Assembly (NCBI GenBank): GCA_902796515.1
Contig: CADBOZ010000034.1
Span: 1-34,347, forward strand
Direction: 5' to 3'
Length of the DNA stretch: 34,347 bases
From: an uncultured bacterium
GTDB taxonomy: Bacteria > Cyanobacteriota > Vampirovibrionia > Gastranaerophilales > Gastranaerophilaceae
Numbering within the stretch: position 1 is the stretch's first letter; the number at the start of each line of letters is the position of its first letter. The position numbers and the translations under genes were made by a program. The notes beneath the pieces are model-generated. The model was not told the origin of the DNA, did no database searches, and worked only from the letters and a program-made list of their open reading frames with translations. This document shows positions 1-6,708 of the stretch, one piece after another.

Positions 1-2
1 AG

Positions 3-176
3 ATGCCCGAAGTAAGAGTTCGTGAAAATGAAAATATAGAATCTGCTCTTAAAAGATTTAAGAAAAAAATCCAAAAAGCAGGTATATTATCAGAAATAAA
101 ACGCAGAGAAAGATATGAAAAACCATCGGTTAAAAGAAAAAGAAAATCTGAAGCTGCAAGAAAAAGAAAAGTATAG
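3..176 (+). CDS. rpsU: 30S ribosomal protein bS21
   Basis: A complete 57-residue protein starting at the window edge with [20 protein letters not shown], the near-invariant N-terminus of bS21, and ending in a very basic tail ([14 protein letters not shown]). bS21 binds the 30S platform near the 3' end of 16S rRNA and takes part in translation initiation. The length matches the family (about 57-70 residues). The ATG at position 3 is the family's usual start, but its ribosome-binding site lies outside the window. A strong hairpin terminator follows 6 nt after the stop, so this is the last gene of its transcript. Identification is secure. Confidence 0.97.
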   Translation: MPEVRVRENENIESALKRFKKKIQKAGILSEIKRRERYEKPSVKRKRKSEAARKRKV

Positions 177-182
177 AAAAAC

Positions 183-212
183 AAAACGGACAACATTGGT
201 TGCCCGTTTTTT
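183..212 (+). terminator. Rho-independent terminator of rpsU
   Basis: AAAACGGACAAC pairs with GTTGCCCGTTTT (12 bp with one A.C mismatch) around a 4-nt loop and runs into a T-rich tail. It lies 6 nt after the rpsU stop. The A-rich left arm could also give a U-tract in the other direction, so it may also stop the leftward gene that ends at 232. Confidence 0.88.
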
Positions 213-231
213 AATTTGTTTTTAAATAAAA

Positions 232-513
232 CTATACGGCGGCATGGCTGCATGCTTGTTCAAGTCTTTTTTCCAAGCTTTGCTTTTTATTCAGCTGCTT
301 TTTATATATGACACTGCTTAATAAATTGTAAGCCGCTTCGCTGTTTACAATGTTTATATTTATCCTGTCATCATCCAATTCAACATTTATTGAACTTTCG
401 GACACAAAATCGGATTTAAAGCCCGTAATTTGAATAATCCTCTTTTTTAATATTGAAATCGGCGAGGCTATAAACTCTTCAAAAGAATCCATAATTTTAT
501 TTGAACTTTTCAT
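232..513 (-). CDS. Small hypothetical protein, probably from a leaderless mRNA
   Basis: A 93-residue protein beginning MKSSNKIMDSFEEF. I do not recognise a family. The N-terminal half is amphipathic, the middle has a short beta-like acidic stretch (VELDDDRININIV), and the C-terminal third is charged and helical. There is no signal peptide or membrane segment. The reading frame stays open to 558, but an extended -10 box (TGATATAAT, 529 down to 521) lies inside that extension. The ATG at 513 sits 7 nt after the -10 box, where transcription should begin, and no Shine-Dalgarno is present. I therefore chose 513. The gene is convergent with rpsU and divergent from speE. It could be spurious, but the promoter placement and ordinary composition favour a real gene. 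Confidence 0.55.
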   Translation of the reverse strand: MKSSNKIMDSFEEFIASPISILKKRIIQITGFKSDFVSESSINVELDDDRININIVNSEAAYNLLSSVIYKKQLNKKQSLEKRLEQACSHAAV

Positions 514-520
514 TAAAACA

Positions 521-551
521 ATTATATCAAATATTATTTTTTTTGTATAAT
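521..551. promoter_or_regulatory. Back-to-back divergent -10 boxes between the 232-513 gene and speE
   Basis: Leftward, TATAAT at 526-521 is preceded by TGA (extended -10). Rightward, TATAAT is at 546-551. Only 19 bp separate the two hexamers, so each promoter's spacer and -35 region overlaps the other's core. Neither has a good -35 hexamer. The rightward start near 558 leaves speE a leader of about 30 nt with AAAGG. Confidence 0.6.
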
Positions 552-588
552 TAAACAATCTAGTTTTAAGAATAGTAAAGGTAAAAAA

Positions 589-1437
589 ATGACAAATTTA
601 TATCATGAAATAACCCCTGAGGGCTTCGGGATAGCAATAGAAGAAGATAAGCATCTGTTTTCCGATAAATCGGATTTTCAAACAGTGGATGTCTTTCATT
701 CACGTGCATTCGGCAATGTCTTAACGCTTGACGGACTTATGATGGTAACGGAAAGAGATGAGTTTTTCTATCATGAAATGATTGTTCATATTCCGATGTT
801 AACTCATAAAAACCCTGAAAACATTCTTGTAATAGGCGGAGGGGACGGCGGAACGGTTCGTGAATTACTAAAGTATGATTCCGTTAAACATATTGATATG
901 GTTGAAATTGACGGCATGGTAATTGATGCAAGCAAAAAATTCTTCCCGACGGTATCCTGCGGGCTGGATGATAAAAGAGTAAGTGTTCTTGTTCAGGATG
1001 CTATTGATTTTATTAAGGGTAAAGAAAATATCTATGATGTTGTATTGATTGACTCAACCGATCCGATTGGGCCGGGAGAAGGATTATTTAACGAAAATTT
1101 CTATAATAATGTCAAAACTGCTCTCAAATCAGGCGGAATTGTTGTTCCTCAAACCGAAGGGCCTTTTGCACAGAGTGAAAATATGCAAAAAACGTATAAA
1201 CTTTTAAGAAAAGTATTTAAGTTTGTTGCGCCATATACAGGCCCTATGCCGACATATCCCGGTGGTATGTGGTCATGGGGTTTTTGCAGTGACGAAGTTG
1301 CCGCTCCCGTTAGTTATAACGATATAAATACAAATGAAGCGGATAAGATTGAAAAAACTTGCAAATTGTATAATAAAGATTTACACCTTGCTTGTTTTAA
1401 AGTTCCTAATTTTGTAAAAGAATTGGCAAATGGATAA
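589..1437 (+). CDS. speE: Polyamine aminopropyltransferase (spermidine synthase)
   Basis: A 282-residue cytosolic enzyme that transfers the aminopropyl group of decarboxylated S-adenosylmethionine to putrescine. Visible hallmarks are the GGGDGG dcSAM-binding loop (residues 83-88), the acidic residue of VEID (E106), and the catalytic loop DSTDPIGP (155-162). C-terminal conserved aromatics follow (PGGMWSWGF). Length is normal for the bacterial family (about 280). The ATG at 589 has an AAAGG Shine-Dalgarno. aroA overlaps its last 8 bases, so the two are co-transcribed and probably translationally coupled. No speD is in the window, so the source of the aminopropyl donor cannot be judged; a carboxy-norspermidine-type route would use other enzymes. 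Family assignment is secure. Substrate (putrescine or another diamine) is inferred. Confidence 0.95.
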   Translation: MTNLYHEITPEGFGIAIEEDKHLFSDKSDFQTVDVFHSRAFGNVLTLDGLMMVTERDEFFYHEMIVHIPMLTHKNPENILVIGGGDGGTVRELLKYDSVKHIDMVEIDGMVIDASKKFFPTVSCGLDDKRVSVLVQDAIDFIKGKENIYDVVLIDSTDPIGPGEGLFNENFYNNVKTALKSGGIVVPQTEGPFAQSENMQKTYKLLRKVFKFVAPYTGPMPTYPGGMWSWGFCSDEVAAPVSYNDINTNEADKIEKTCKLYNKDLHLACFKVPNFVKELANG

Positions 1438-2728
1438 TTTTATTAAAACCGAAAAATTTAGAGGGTGTTTATCCGGAGCGATTATAATTCCTCCGGATAA
1501 ATCCCTTTCTCACAGATGTCTTATACTGGGAAGTCTTGTTAAAGATAAAATAAAAATATCCAATCTTTCTCTTGGAGAAGACTGTATTTCCACTTTAAAT
1601 ATTTTAAAAAATTCGGGGATTAAAGCTGAATTTATTTCAAAAAGAGATTTAATTTTAGATAGCTCAAAAGGTTTTTGCGAGCCAAAATGCGAGCTTGATT
1701 GCGGAAACTCGGGAACAAGCGTCAGACTTCTTTCGGGTTTGTTTTCAAGTTTGCCGTATAAAGTTAAATTCATCGGAGATAAAAGTCTTTCAAAGCGCCC
1801 GATGAAAAGAATAATCGAACCTTTAAGCCTTATGGGTTCAAAAATAAATTCAAATGAAAACAAGCTTCCTCTTGAAATTACCGGCGGAAGCTTAAAAGGA
1901 ATTACGTATTATTCTTCTGTTCCGTCCGCACAGGTTAAAAGCGCGATTTTAATTGCCGGATTAAATGCATCAGGCACAACAAGAGTTTATGAAAAGTTTC
2001 TTTCAAGAAATCATACCGAAATTATGCTTAAATATCTCGGAGCTTCAATTATTACCGGACATGACGAAAAAGGATATTTTACGGAAGTCAAAAAATCTTC
2101 TCTTATGCCAAAAAACCTTGAAATATCGGGGGATATTTCATCTGCTGCATTTTTAATGACGGCAGGGGCAATTGTTCCTAATTCAAAAATTCTTATAAAA
2201 AATGTAAATATTAATCCCACAAGAATGGGAATATTAAAAGTCTTTGATAAAATCGGCGCCGATTATGAAATTTTAAACAAAAAAACATTATCGGGCGAAG
2301 AGTCTGCCGATATTTTAATCAAATATAAAAAAGATTTAAAGCCTTTTAAAATTGAAGGCGAAATAATTCCGGAGCTGATTGATGAAATACCGATATTAGC
2401 GGTCTTGGCTTCGACAATTAACGGCAGATGTGTTGTTAAAGATGCCGGTGATTTAAGAAACAAAGAATCCGACAGAATAAAAACAATAACGGAAGCGTTT
2501 AAAATGCTTGGAATTGATATAGAAGAGAAGCCTGACGGCTTTATAATAAACGGCGGAAAAGAAATAAATAAAGAAGTAACGCTTGAAACTCATCTTGACC
2601 ACAGACTTGCAATGAGTTATTACATTATTTCTTTGATTAATGAAAAGCCAATGATAATAAAAGATTTTAATTGTACAAAAACATCTTTTCCGGAATTTTC
2701 GGATATAATTAATAGTATAAAAAAATAA
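1430..2728 (+). CDS. aroA: 3-phosphoshikimate 1-carboxyvinyltransferase (EPSP synthase)
   Basis: A 432-residue shikimate-pathway enzyme that joins PEP and shikimate-3-phosphate. The diagnostic sequence runs in order: DKSLSHR (23-29, K24/S25/R29 bind substrate), CGNSGTSVRLLSG (91-103), SAQVKSA (166-172), a catalytic acidic pair at D318-E319, KESDRI (345-350), DHRLAM (390-395) and FPEF near the end. The CGNSGTSVRLLSG form of the second motif resembles the class II, Gram-positive-like enzymes more than the class I LGNAGTAMR form. Class is inference. The ATG overlaps speE by 8 nt, indicating coupling. The next small gene begins 10 nt after the stop. Confidence 0.96.
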   Translation: MDNFIKTEKFRGCLSGAIIIPPDKSLSHRCLILGSLVKDKIKISNLSLGEDCISTLNILKNSGIKAEFISKRDLILDSSKGFCEPKCELDCGNSGTSVRLLSGLFSSLPYKVKFIGDKSLSKRPMKRIIEPLSLMGSKINSNENKLPLEITGGSLKGITYYSSVPSAQVKSAILIAGLNASGTTRVYEKFLSRNHTEIMLKYLGASIITGHDEKGYFTEVKKSSLMPKNLEISGDISSAAFLMTAGAIVPNSKILIKNVNINPTRMGILKVFDKIGADYEILNKKTLSGEESADILIKYKKDLKPFKIEGEIIPELIDEIPILAVLASTINGRCVVKDAGDLRNKESDRIKTITEAFKMLGIDIEEKPDGFIINGGKEINKEVTLETHLDHRLAMSYYIISLINEKPMIIKDFNCTKTSFPEFSDIINSIKK

Positions 2729-2738
2729 GGAAAGATAT

Positions 2739-2996
2739 ATGCGTATTAACCCAATCACTAATTTTAATTTTCAAAAAAGAAACAGGAATAATTCTCCTCA
2801 AAAGAAAAATGAAGCGGTATTGCCTGCTCCCGAAAGAGAATACGAAAGAATGGTATCAATGCTTCAAACTAATCCCGCTATGTTTTGCAGTTATACCGGC
2901 GACAGAATTATAGTATTTGACCCGCAAAGAGGATTTTTATTATCTTCCCGTCCCGTTAAAGAGTTTGACGAAAACAGTTATTACGAAGAAGATTAG
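2739..2996 (+). CDS. Small protein with MRINPI-NF N-terminus, function unknown
   Basis: An 85-residue soluble protein with a good Shine-Dalgarno (GGAAAG) before ATG 2739. It starts MRINPITNFNFQKRN, resembling the MKINSINTVNF start of the ADP-ribosyltransferase-like protein at 5480-6205. A basic, Asn/Gln-rich linker follows, then a compact region (about 33-75) with predicted helix then beta strands (RIIVFDPQRGFLLSS) and an acidic tail. There is no signal peptide, transmembrane segment or cysteine motif. It lies 10 nt after aroA and 2 nt before the HEPN-like gene, within one transcript. I do not recognise the family. Confidence 0.8.
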   Translation: MRINPITNFNFQKRNRNNSPQKKNEAVLPAPEREYERMVSMLQTNPAMFCSYTGDRIIVFDPQRGFLLSSRPVKEFDENSYYEED

Positions 2997-2998
2997 TT

Positions 2999-3922
2999 TT
3001 GGCAAGCAATTTTGATTTTTTAAAAGATATTGATAAAGAACTGTATTCAAGTATAATTGATGCGGAAAAATTGTTCAGGGATGAATATTTTACGCAATGT
3101 TGTGTGCAATTAAGGGTATATGCCGAAAAAACCGCAAAAAAAGTTCTTGGAAAGCAAGCTCTTGACCTGACTTTTGATGACGTAATCAATTGTCTTAAGG
3201 ATAAGATAAAAAACGAGCAGGAAAAAGAATTTATAGACGACCTCTTTTTCATAAAAAGAGAAGGAAATAAATGCGCACATGGTGAAGATGCAACTTCTTC
3301 CGCCACGCTTGAAGCCATAAGAAGAGCTTTTGAAATAGCAATTAATTATTCTTTTGCAAAGAAAAAGGATGAAAAATTTTTAAAGCTTCAATTTGATGAA
3401 ACGCTTCTTATTACTCAAAAACCGCTTAAAAGTAATTCGCTTGTTGAAAAATATGTTGAACTTGCAAACGAACAAAGAGAGGAGCTTTTAAACTCAAAAC
3501 AGGGTGAGTTTAATTCTGCCGTTCCCAAAACAAATGACGGGATAAAAGATGAAAGCTACATAGATATTTCAAAAGTTGAAAATAAAAAAGCAAAAAGAAA
3601 GAAAAAAGAGCTTACCCCCGCTCAAATAAGAGTTAAAGAAAAGATTAAGGCTGCAAGAGAAAAAATAAAAGAAGAAAAAAATAAATTTAAACAAGCCGTA
3701 AAAGAGAAACAGAGCAAACCAAAAGAAAAAAGAACACAAAAAAAACAAAATAAAACAGAATCTAAAAAGCAAAAAAGAAAAAACAAAAAAACAGTAAAAC
3801 TGATATTATTTTCTTTATTTGTGCTAATTTCTTTATATTTCTTAACAAAAATGTTATTTTTTGGTGAACTGGGCAATTTTTTATTAAAAAAATACTTTAT
3901 ATTATTAAGCGCGAGTTTTTAA
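2999..3922 (+). CDS. HEPN/DUF4145-like protein with basic linker and C-terminal membrane anchor
   Basis: A 307-residue protein in three parts. Residues 14-122 are helical and resemble the DUF4145/HEPN fold: RDEYFTQCCVQLRVYAEK, then a second helical hairpin containing R-EGNKCA-H (R87 to H94). That spacing fits the R-x4-6-H signature of HEPN ribonucleases. Residues about 185-262 are an extreme Lys/Glu/Gln linker, probably disordered or coiled. Residues about 264-285 are a single hydrophobic segment followed by a short tail. The start is TTG at 2999, two bases after the previous stop; no in-frame ATG occurs early, so translational coupling is likely. The HEPN call is from motif and pattern, not from a profile search. 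RNase activity is inference; many DUF4145 domains are only accessory. Confidence 0.8.
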   Translation: MASNFDFLKDIDKELYSSIIDAEKLFRDEYFTQCCVQLRVYAEKTAKKVLGKQALDLTFDDVINCLKDKIKNEQEKEFIDDLFFIKREGNKCAHGEDATSSATLEAIRRAFEIAINYSFAKKKDEKFLKLQFDETLLITQKPLKSNSLVEKYVELANEQREELLNSKQGEFNSAVPKTNDGIKDESYIDISKVENKKAKRKKKELTPAQIRVKEKIKAAREKIKEEKNKFKQAVKEKQSKPKEKRTQKKQNKTESKKQKRKNKKTVKLILFSLFVLISLYFLTKMLFFGELGNFLLKKYFILLSASF

Positions 3923-3939
3923 TAGAGGCTGATAAAGAA

Positions 3940-4104
3940 ATGAACGAACAAAAAAGAGCAAATGAGCTTAATAAGAAAAGTGTGCAAGAGAGCAAATATT
4001 TTGATGATATTATGTCGTTTGATTATTACAACTATAAACTTGAAAATCTTGCAAAAAAAATCAAATCAAAAAATCTAAAAACAAATCTGAGAGCTTGTAA
4101 TTAG
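3940..4104 (+). CDS. 54-residue basic small ORF
   Basis: ATG at 3940 opens a 54-codon frame starting MNEQKRANELNKKSVQESKY and ending in a Lys/Asn-rich helix and RACN. AGAGG lies about 11 nt upstream, long but usable spacing. It begins 17 nt after the HEPN-like gene on the same strand and fills an otherwise empty gap before the HAD gene. Codon use looks like that of its neighbours. No family is recognised, and it could be a decayed remnant. Confidence 0.5.
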   Translation: MNEQKRANELNKKSVQESKYFDDIMSFDYYNYKLENLAKKIKSKNLKTNLRACN

Positions 4105-4128
4105 ATGTTTTTATGATATTTTGTATTT

Positions 4129-4863
4129 GTGGAAAACAAAGCTTTATTTTTAGATTTTGACGGAGTATTATTTAATACCATAAAAGAAGTGTATCTTGTA
4201 AATCGTGCACAGTATAAAGGTATTGATGTTTTAGCTCCGATTGATGAAAATGAGTACAGACTATACAGTAAGTATAAATTTCTTGTTTACAATATTTGGA
4301 TGTTTGCATACTATAATCCTTTAATTTTTGATTGTGAAAACGAGAATGAAATAATAAACAGGTTTAAAACTTCTCTTGAAGCAAGAAACAGAAATCAAGA
4401 AGAGAAATTTTATGCCGATTTTTTAAGCATAAGATATGATTTAATTAAAAAACATTATGATTTTTGGAAAAATCTGGAAGAGCCGTATGAATTTTTCTTT
4501 TTTATAAAAGAATTGTATAAGAATATACCGGATAATGTCATAGTGGTATCAAAGAAAAATAAATCTTCAATAATTGAAAGATTTGAATCTTATGAATTTA
4601 ATCTTGATAAAGATAAAATTTTTGCGGATGAAATATTATCAGGATATTCTTCAAAAGGCGAATTCATTGAAGAATATATGAAAAAAAATAATATTTCTTC
4701 CGCTGTATTTGTAGATGATAACTTGAATAACCTTTTATCCGCTAAAGATAATCCAAAAGTAGAAGGAATTCTTGCCCTGTGGGGAAACACTCCCCCGAAT
4801 TCAAAAGGGTATACACAAAAGGAAGCACAGGAAAAAATAAAAGATTATTTTATTTCAAGATAG
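4129..4863 (+). CDS. HAD-superfamily hydrolase
   Basis: A 244-residue haloacid dehalogenase-fold protein, probably a phosphatase. Motif I is DFDGVL (nucleophile D9, acid/base D11), motif II is the serine in VIVVSKK, motif III is likely the lysine of SSKGEF, and motif IV is VDDNLNNL. A large helical cap with many aromatic residues lies between motifs I and II (about 20-120). The substrate is unknown. The start is GTG at 4129 without a clear Shine-Dalgarno. TATGAT ends 11 nt before it, so the leader is very short if that is the promoter. The last 19 bases overlap the 3' end of the convergent secreted-protein gene. Confidence 0.85.
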   Translation: MENKALFLDFDGVLFNTIKEVYLVNRAQYKGIDVLAPIDENEYRLYSKYKFLVYNIWMFAYYNPLIFDCENENEIINRFKTSLEARNRNQEEKFYADFLSIRYDLIKKHYDFWKNLEEPYEFFFFIKELYKNIPDNVIVVSKKNKSSIIERFESYEFNLDKDKIFADEILSGYSSKGEFIEEYMKKNNISSAVFVDDNLNNLLSAKDNPKVEGILALWGNTPPNSKGYTQKEAQEKIKDYFISR

Positions 4864-5453
4864 TGTTTTGTTCTTTTTGATAAATCTTTGTAGTCAATTA
4901 TTACGGCTTTTTGAACTTCGGGTGTTATTGCTTCTAAATCTATTTCAACTCCGCTTGTACCTTCGCTTACGAGCATAAGCTTTTGTGTTCCTCTGGATTT
5001 CCTGGTAATTACTGAAGCTGTTGTATTTTTAGATATTTTATTTGAAATCCTGCTTTGATGTTTCTTTGATTTAGTGAAGTTGTGAATTGAAGATTTATAG
5101 TATTCCGCAATATTTTTGTTGATATTAATACTCTTTGTATTGTCGAAATATATTTCGTTGTCGGTTAAATGCCACGTATCTGCTTCTTTTTTTAATATGA
5201 TGAGTTTATACCCCTCAATATTGTAGAATAGATTGGATTTGATAATTCCCACTACTTCCGGAATATTATCGCCGTCTATATCGTGGTAATAACTTATAAT
5301 ATCGCCTTTAAAATTTTCAATATTATTGTTTGCAAATTCTTCAAGAATTTGATTGGCGGAAATATCACCCTGTGCTGAAAAATCGTATGTTGCACAATAT
5401 GAACCCAAACACAAACTGATATACAATACTAAAATATAAAATAACTTCCTCAT
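4845..5453 (-). CDS. Secreted protein with EF-hand-like DxDxD loop, function unknown
   Basis: A 202-residue protein starting MRKLFYILVLYISLCLGSYC, a clear signal sequence. Cleavage near SYCA-TY is plausible; C20 is preceded by Tyr, so a lipobox is unlikely. DIDGDNIPEVVG (58-69) resembles a single Ca2+-binding loop of EF-hand/dockerin or VCBS type. The rest is a small alpha/beta region, a basic Ser/Thr/Asn-rich segment (about 125-155) and an acidic C-terminal part. It starts 26 nt after the ADP-ribosyltransferase-like gene, but TGCTATTAT sits in that gap only 6 nt before its ATG, with no Shine-Dalgarno, so it may have its own leaderless transcript. No family is recognised. Export is the safest statement. 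Confidence 0.8.
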   Translation of the reverse strand: MRKLFYILVLYISLCLGSYCATYDFSAQGDISANQILEEFANNNIENFKGDIISYYHDIDGDNIPEVVGIIKSNLFYNIEGYKLIILKKEADTWHLTDNEIYFDNTKSININKNIAEYYKSSIHNFTKSKKHQSRISNKISKNTTASVITRKSRGTQKLMLVSEGTSGVEIDLEAITPEVQKAVIIDYKDLSKRTKHYLEIK

Positions 5454-5459
5454 GCCATA

Positions 5460-5468
5460 ATAATAGCA
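5460..5468 (-). promoter_or_regulatory. Extended -10 box immediately upstream of the 4845-5453 gene
   Basis: On the minus strand TGCTATTAT is followed by 6 nt (TATGGC) and then ATG at 5453. The expected transcription start coincides with the start codon. The identical nonamer at the identical distance occurs before birA (28983-28991). No convincing -35 hexamer is visible here. Confidence 0.55.
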
Positions 5469-5479
5469 TAAGTTGGAAA

Positions 5480-6205
5480 TTAGTATTCATATCTTAACAA
5501 ATCTATACTTTTAACGGCATCGGGATTAAATACAATAAAATATCCTTCACTGCCCGGAACATTTGTTCCGTCTATACCGAGTTCGTTAACTATTTTATTT
5601 CTTGTATATTCGTTAATAAATTTTCTTAAAACGCTATCTTCCTTGAAACGGAGCGGGGATGCTAAATTAAACGGAATTTTAAGGTAATCTCTGAGGCTTG
5701 AATTTAATTGTGCATTTATTTGATTATACTCTCTGAGTGCAGTTTTACCGCGGGCGGTTCTTCCTCTGTAGTTTATTTTACATGTTACACCTGAATATAT
5801 TGTAAGAGCACCTTCGCAGTTTCCGAAGTAAAAACCGGGGCCGTATTCTGTTTTATTAATTTTGGTCGGGTCAAATCCGCCTTCTTTAATTTTTTCATAA
5901 TTTTCCAAATAAGTCTTATGAAGTAATAAGCGCTCTTCCGTTACGGGCTCGGTATCTTTAAACATACTCCTGAGATTTTGAGAAACAGATGTACCGTCTT
6001 TTAGTGTTATCGAATCAAGATGCCTATATAATTCTTCTTTATGCTTATCCAGACAGCCATAAAACAAATCGCCAAAAATACCTTCATATTCATAAAAACT
6101 TATACCTTCGGGCTTTTTCGGGTATTCTTCAGATATTGAAGAACTACCCTTGAAGGTATTTCTGCTTGTATAAAAATTTACGGTATTTATGCTGTTGATT
6201 TTCAT
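5480..6205 (-). CDS. Putative ADP-ribosyltransferase-fold protein with MKINSI-NF N-terminus
   Basis: A 241-residue protein. The frame opens at 6253, but ATG 6205 has a perfect AGGAG 6 nt upstream and gives the N-terminus MKINSINTVNF...TFKG, so I use it. Residues 93-139 carry an ART/PARP-like series: LLLHKT (H96, T98), then I-K-E-G-G-F-D-P (106-113), then YGPGFYFGN (121-129, Y126) and A133 with Y137. Near the C-terminus GYFIVFNPDAVKSI (221-234) matches the last-strand motif that in related proteins reads E-Y-V-V-F-D-P. Aligning on VF-P puts Y222 where the catalytic Glu usually sits, with E220 two residues earlier. It may therefore be an H-Y-Y variant, inactive, or use E220. No signal peptide is visible. 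Fold assignment is by motif only. Confidence 0.72.
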   Translation of the reverse strand: MKINSINTVNFYTSRNTFKGSSSISEEYPKKPEGISFYEYEGIFGDLFYGCLDKHKEELYRHLDSITLKDGTSVSQNLRSMFKDTEPVTEERLLLHKTYLENYEKIKEGGFDPTKINKTEYGPGFYFGNCEGALTIYSGVTCKINYRGRTARGKTALREYNQINAQLNSSLRDYLKIPFNLASPLRFKEDSVLRKFINEYTRNKIVNELGIDGTNVPGSEGYFIVFNPDAVKSIDLLRYEY

Positions 6206-6346
6206 TTTTTCTCCTGCGATTGTAAAAACATATAAATAAAAAAAATTGCGCAAAATATTTTTTTTACATGTTTTATATACAAAAAACGCATGTTGTTTTT
6301 TGAGTAAAAAAGTGATATCATTCTTAAAAATATTCGAGGGTATGAT

Positions 6347-6700
6347 ATGGTTGATAACAGGGGTGTATCCCCGATACCTAGCTTTAATTTTAAATCAGGC
6401 GATGCTTCCGGCATGGCAAATAAGATGTCTGACGAAAAAATGGGACAGGGCGGAGAATATTTTGCTCAGGATATGCAAGAGGAAGAAAATAACCCTGAAG
6501 AAAATATCTATCAGGATCGTTCGGCTCAGCTAAGAGCTTCACTGGACAGTCTTGCTATGGCAAATGCCGGTTCAATTATGGTCATGAAACTGTTAAAAGA
6601 AAAAGAACGATTAAAAAAGCAGAAAAAAGACGAGCATAAAGAAATAAAAGAAAGCTCTTCCGGGGAAGATAATTCCGAGGAAGAGAGCAAATCTTTATAA
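6347..6700 (+). CDS. Hydrophilic, probably disordered protein, function unknown
   Basis: A 117-residue protein with GAGGG 9 nt before ATG 6347. The N-terminus MVDNRGVSPIPSFNFKSG loosely echoes the Phe-Lys-Gly ending of the tag on the neighbouring ADP-ribosyltransferase-like protein. A central helix (about 58-95) is rich in Ala/Met/Lys, and the tail is very acidic (SSGEDNSEEESKSL). There are no cysteines, signal peptide or membrane segment. It is transcribed divergently from the 5480-6205 gene across a 141-nt AT-rich gap and ends 8 nt before the convergent gltA-type gene. Not recognised. Confidence 0.75.
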   Translation: MVDNRGVSPIPSFNFKSGDASGMANKMSDEKMGQGGEYFAQDMQEEENNPEENIYQDRSAQLRASLDSLAMANAGSIMVMKLLKEKERLKKQKKDEHKEIKESSSGEDNSEEESKSL

Positions 6701-6708
6701 AAACAGAA

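Noticed and set aside
2453-2758. Minus-strand ORF of about 100 codons over the end of aroA
   Set aside because: Phe/Tyr/Lys-rich antisense frame over conserved aroA motifs; a shadow.
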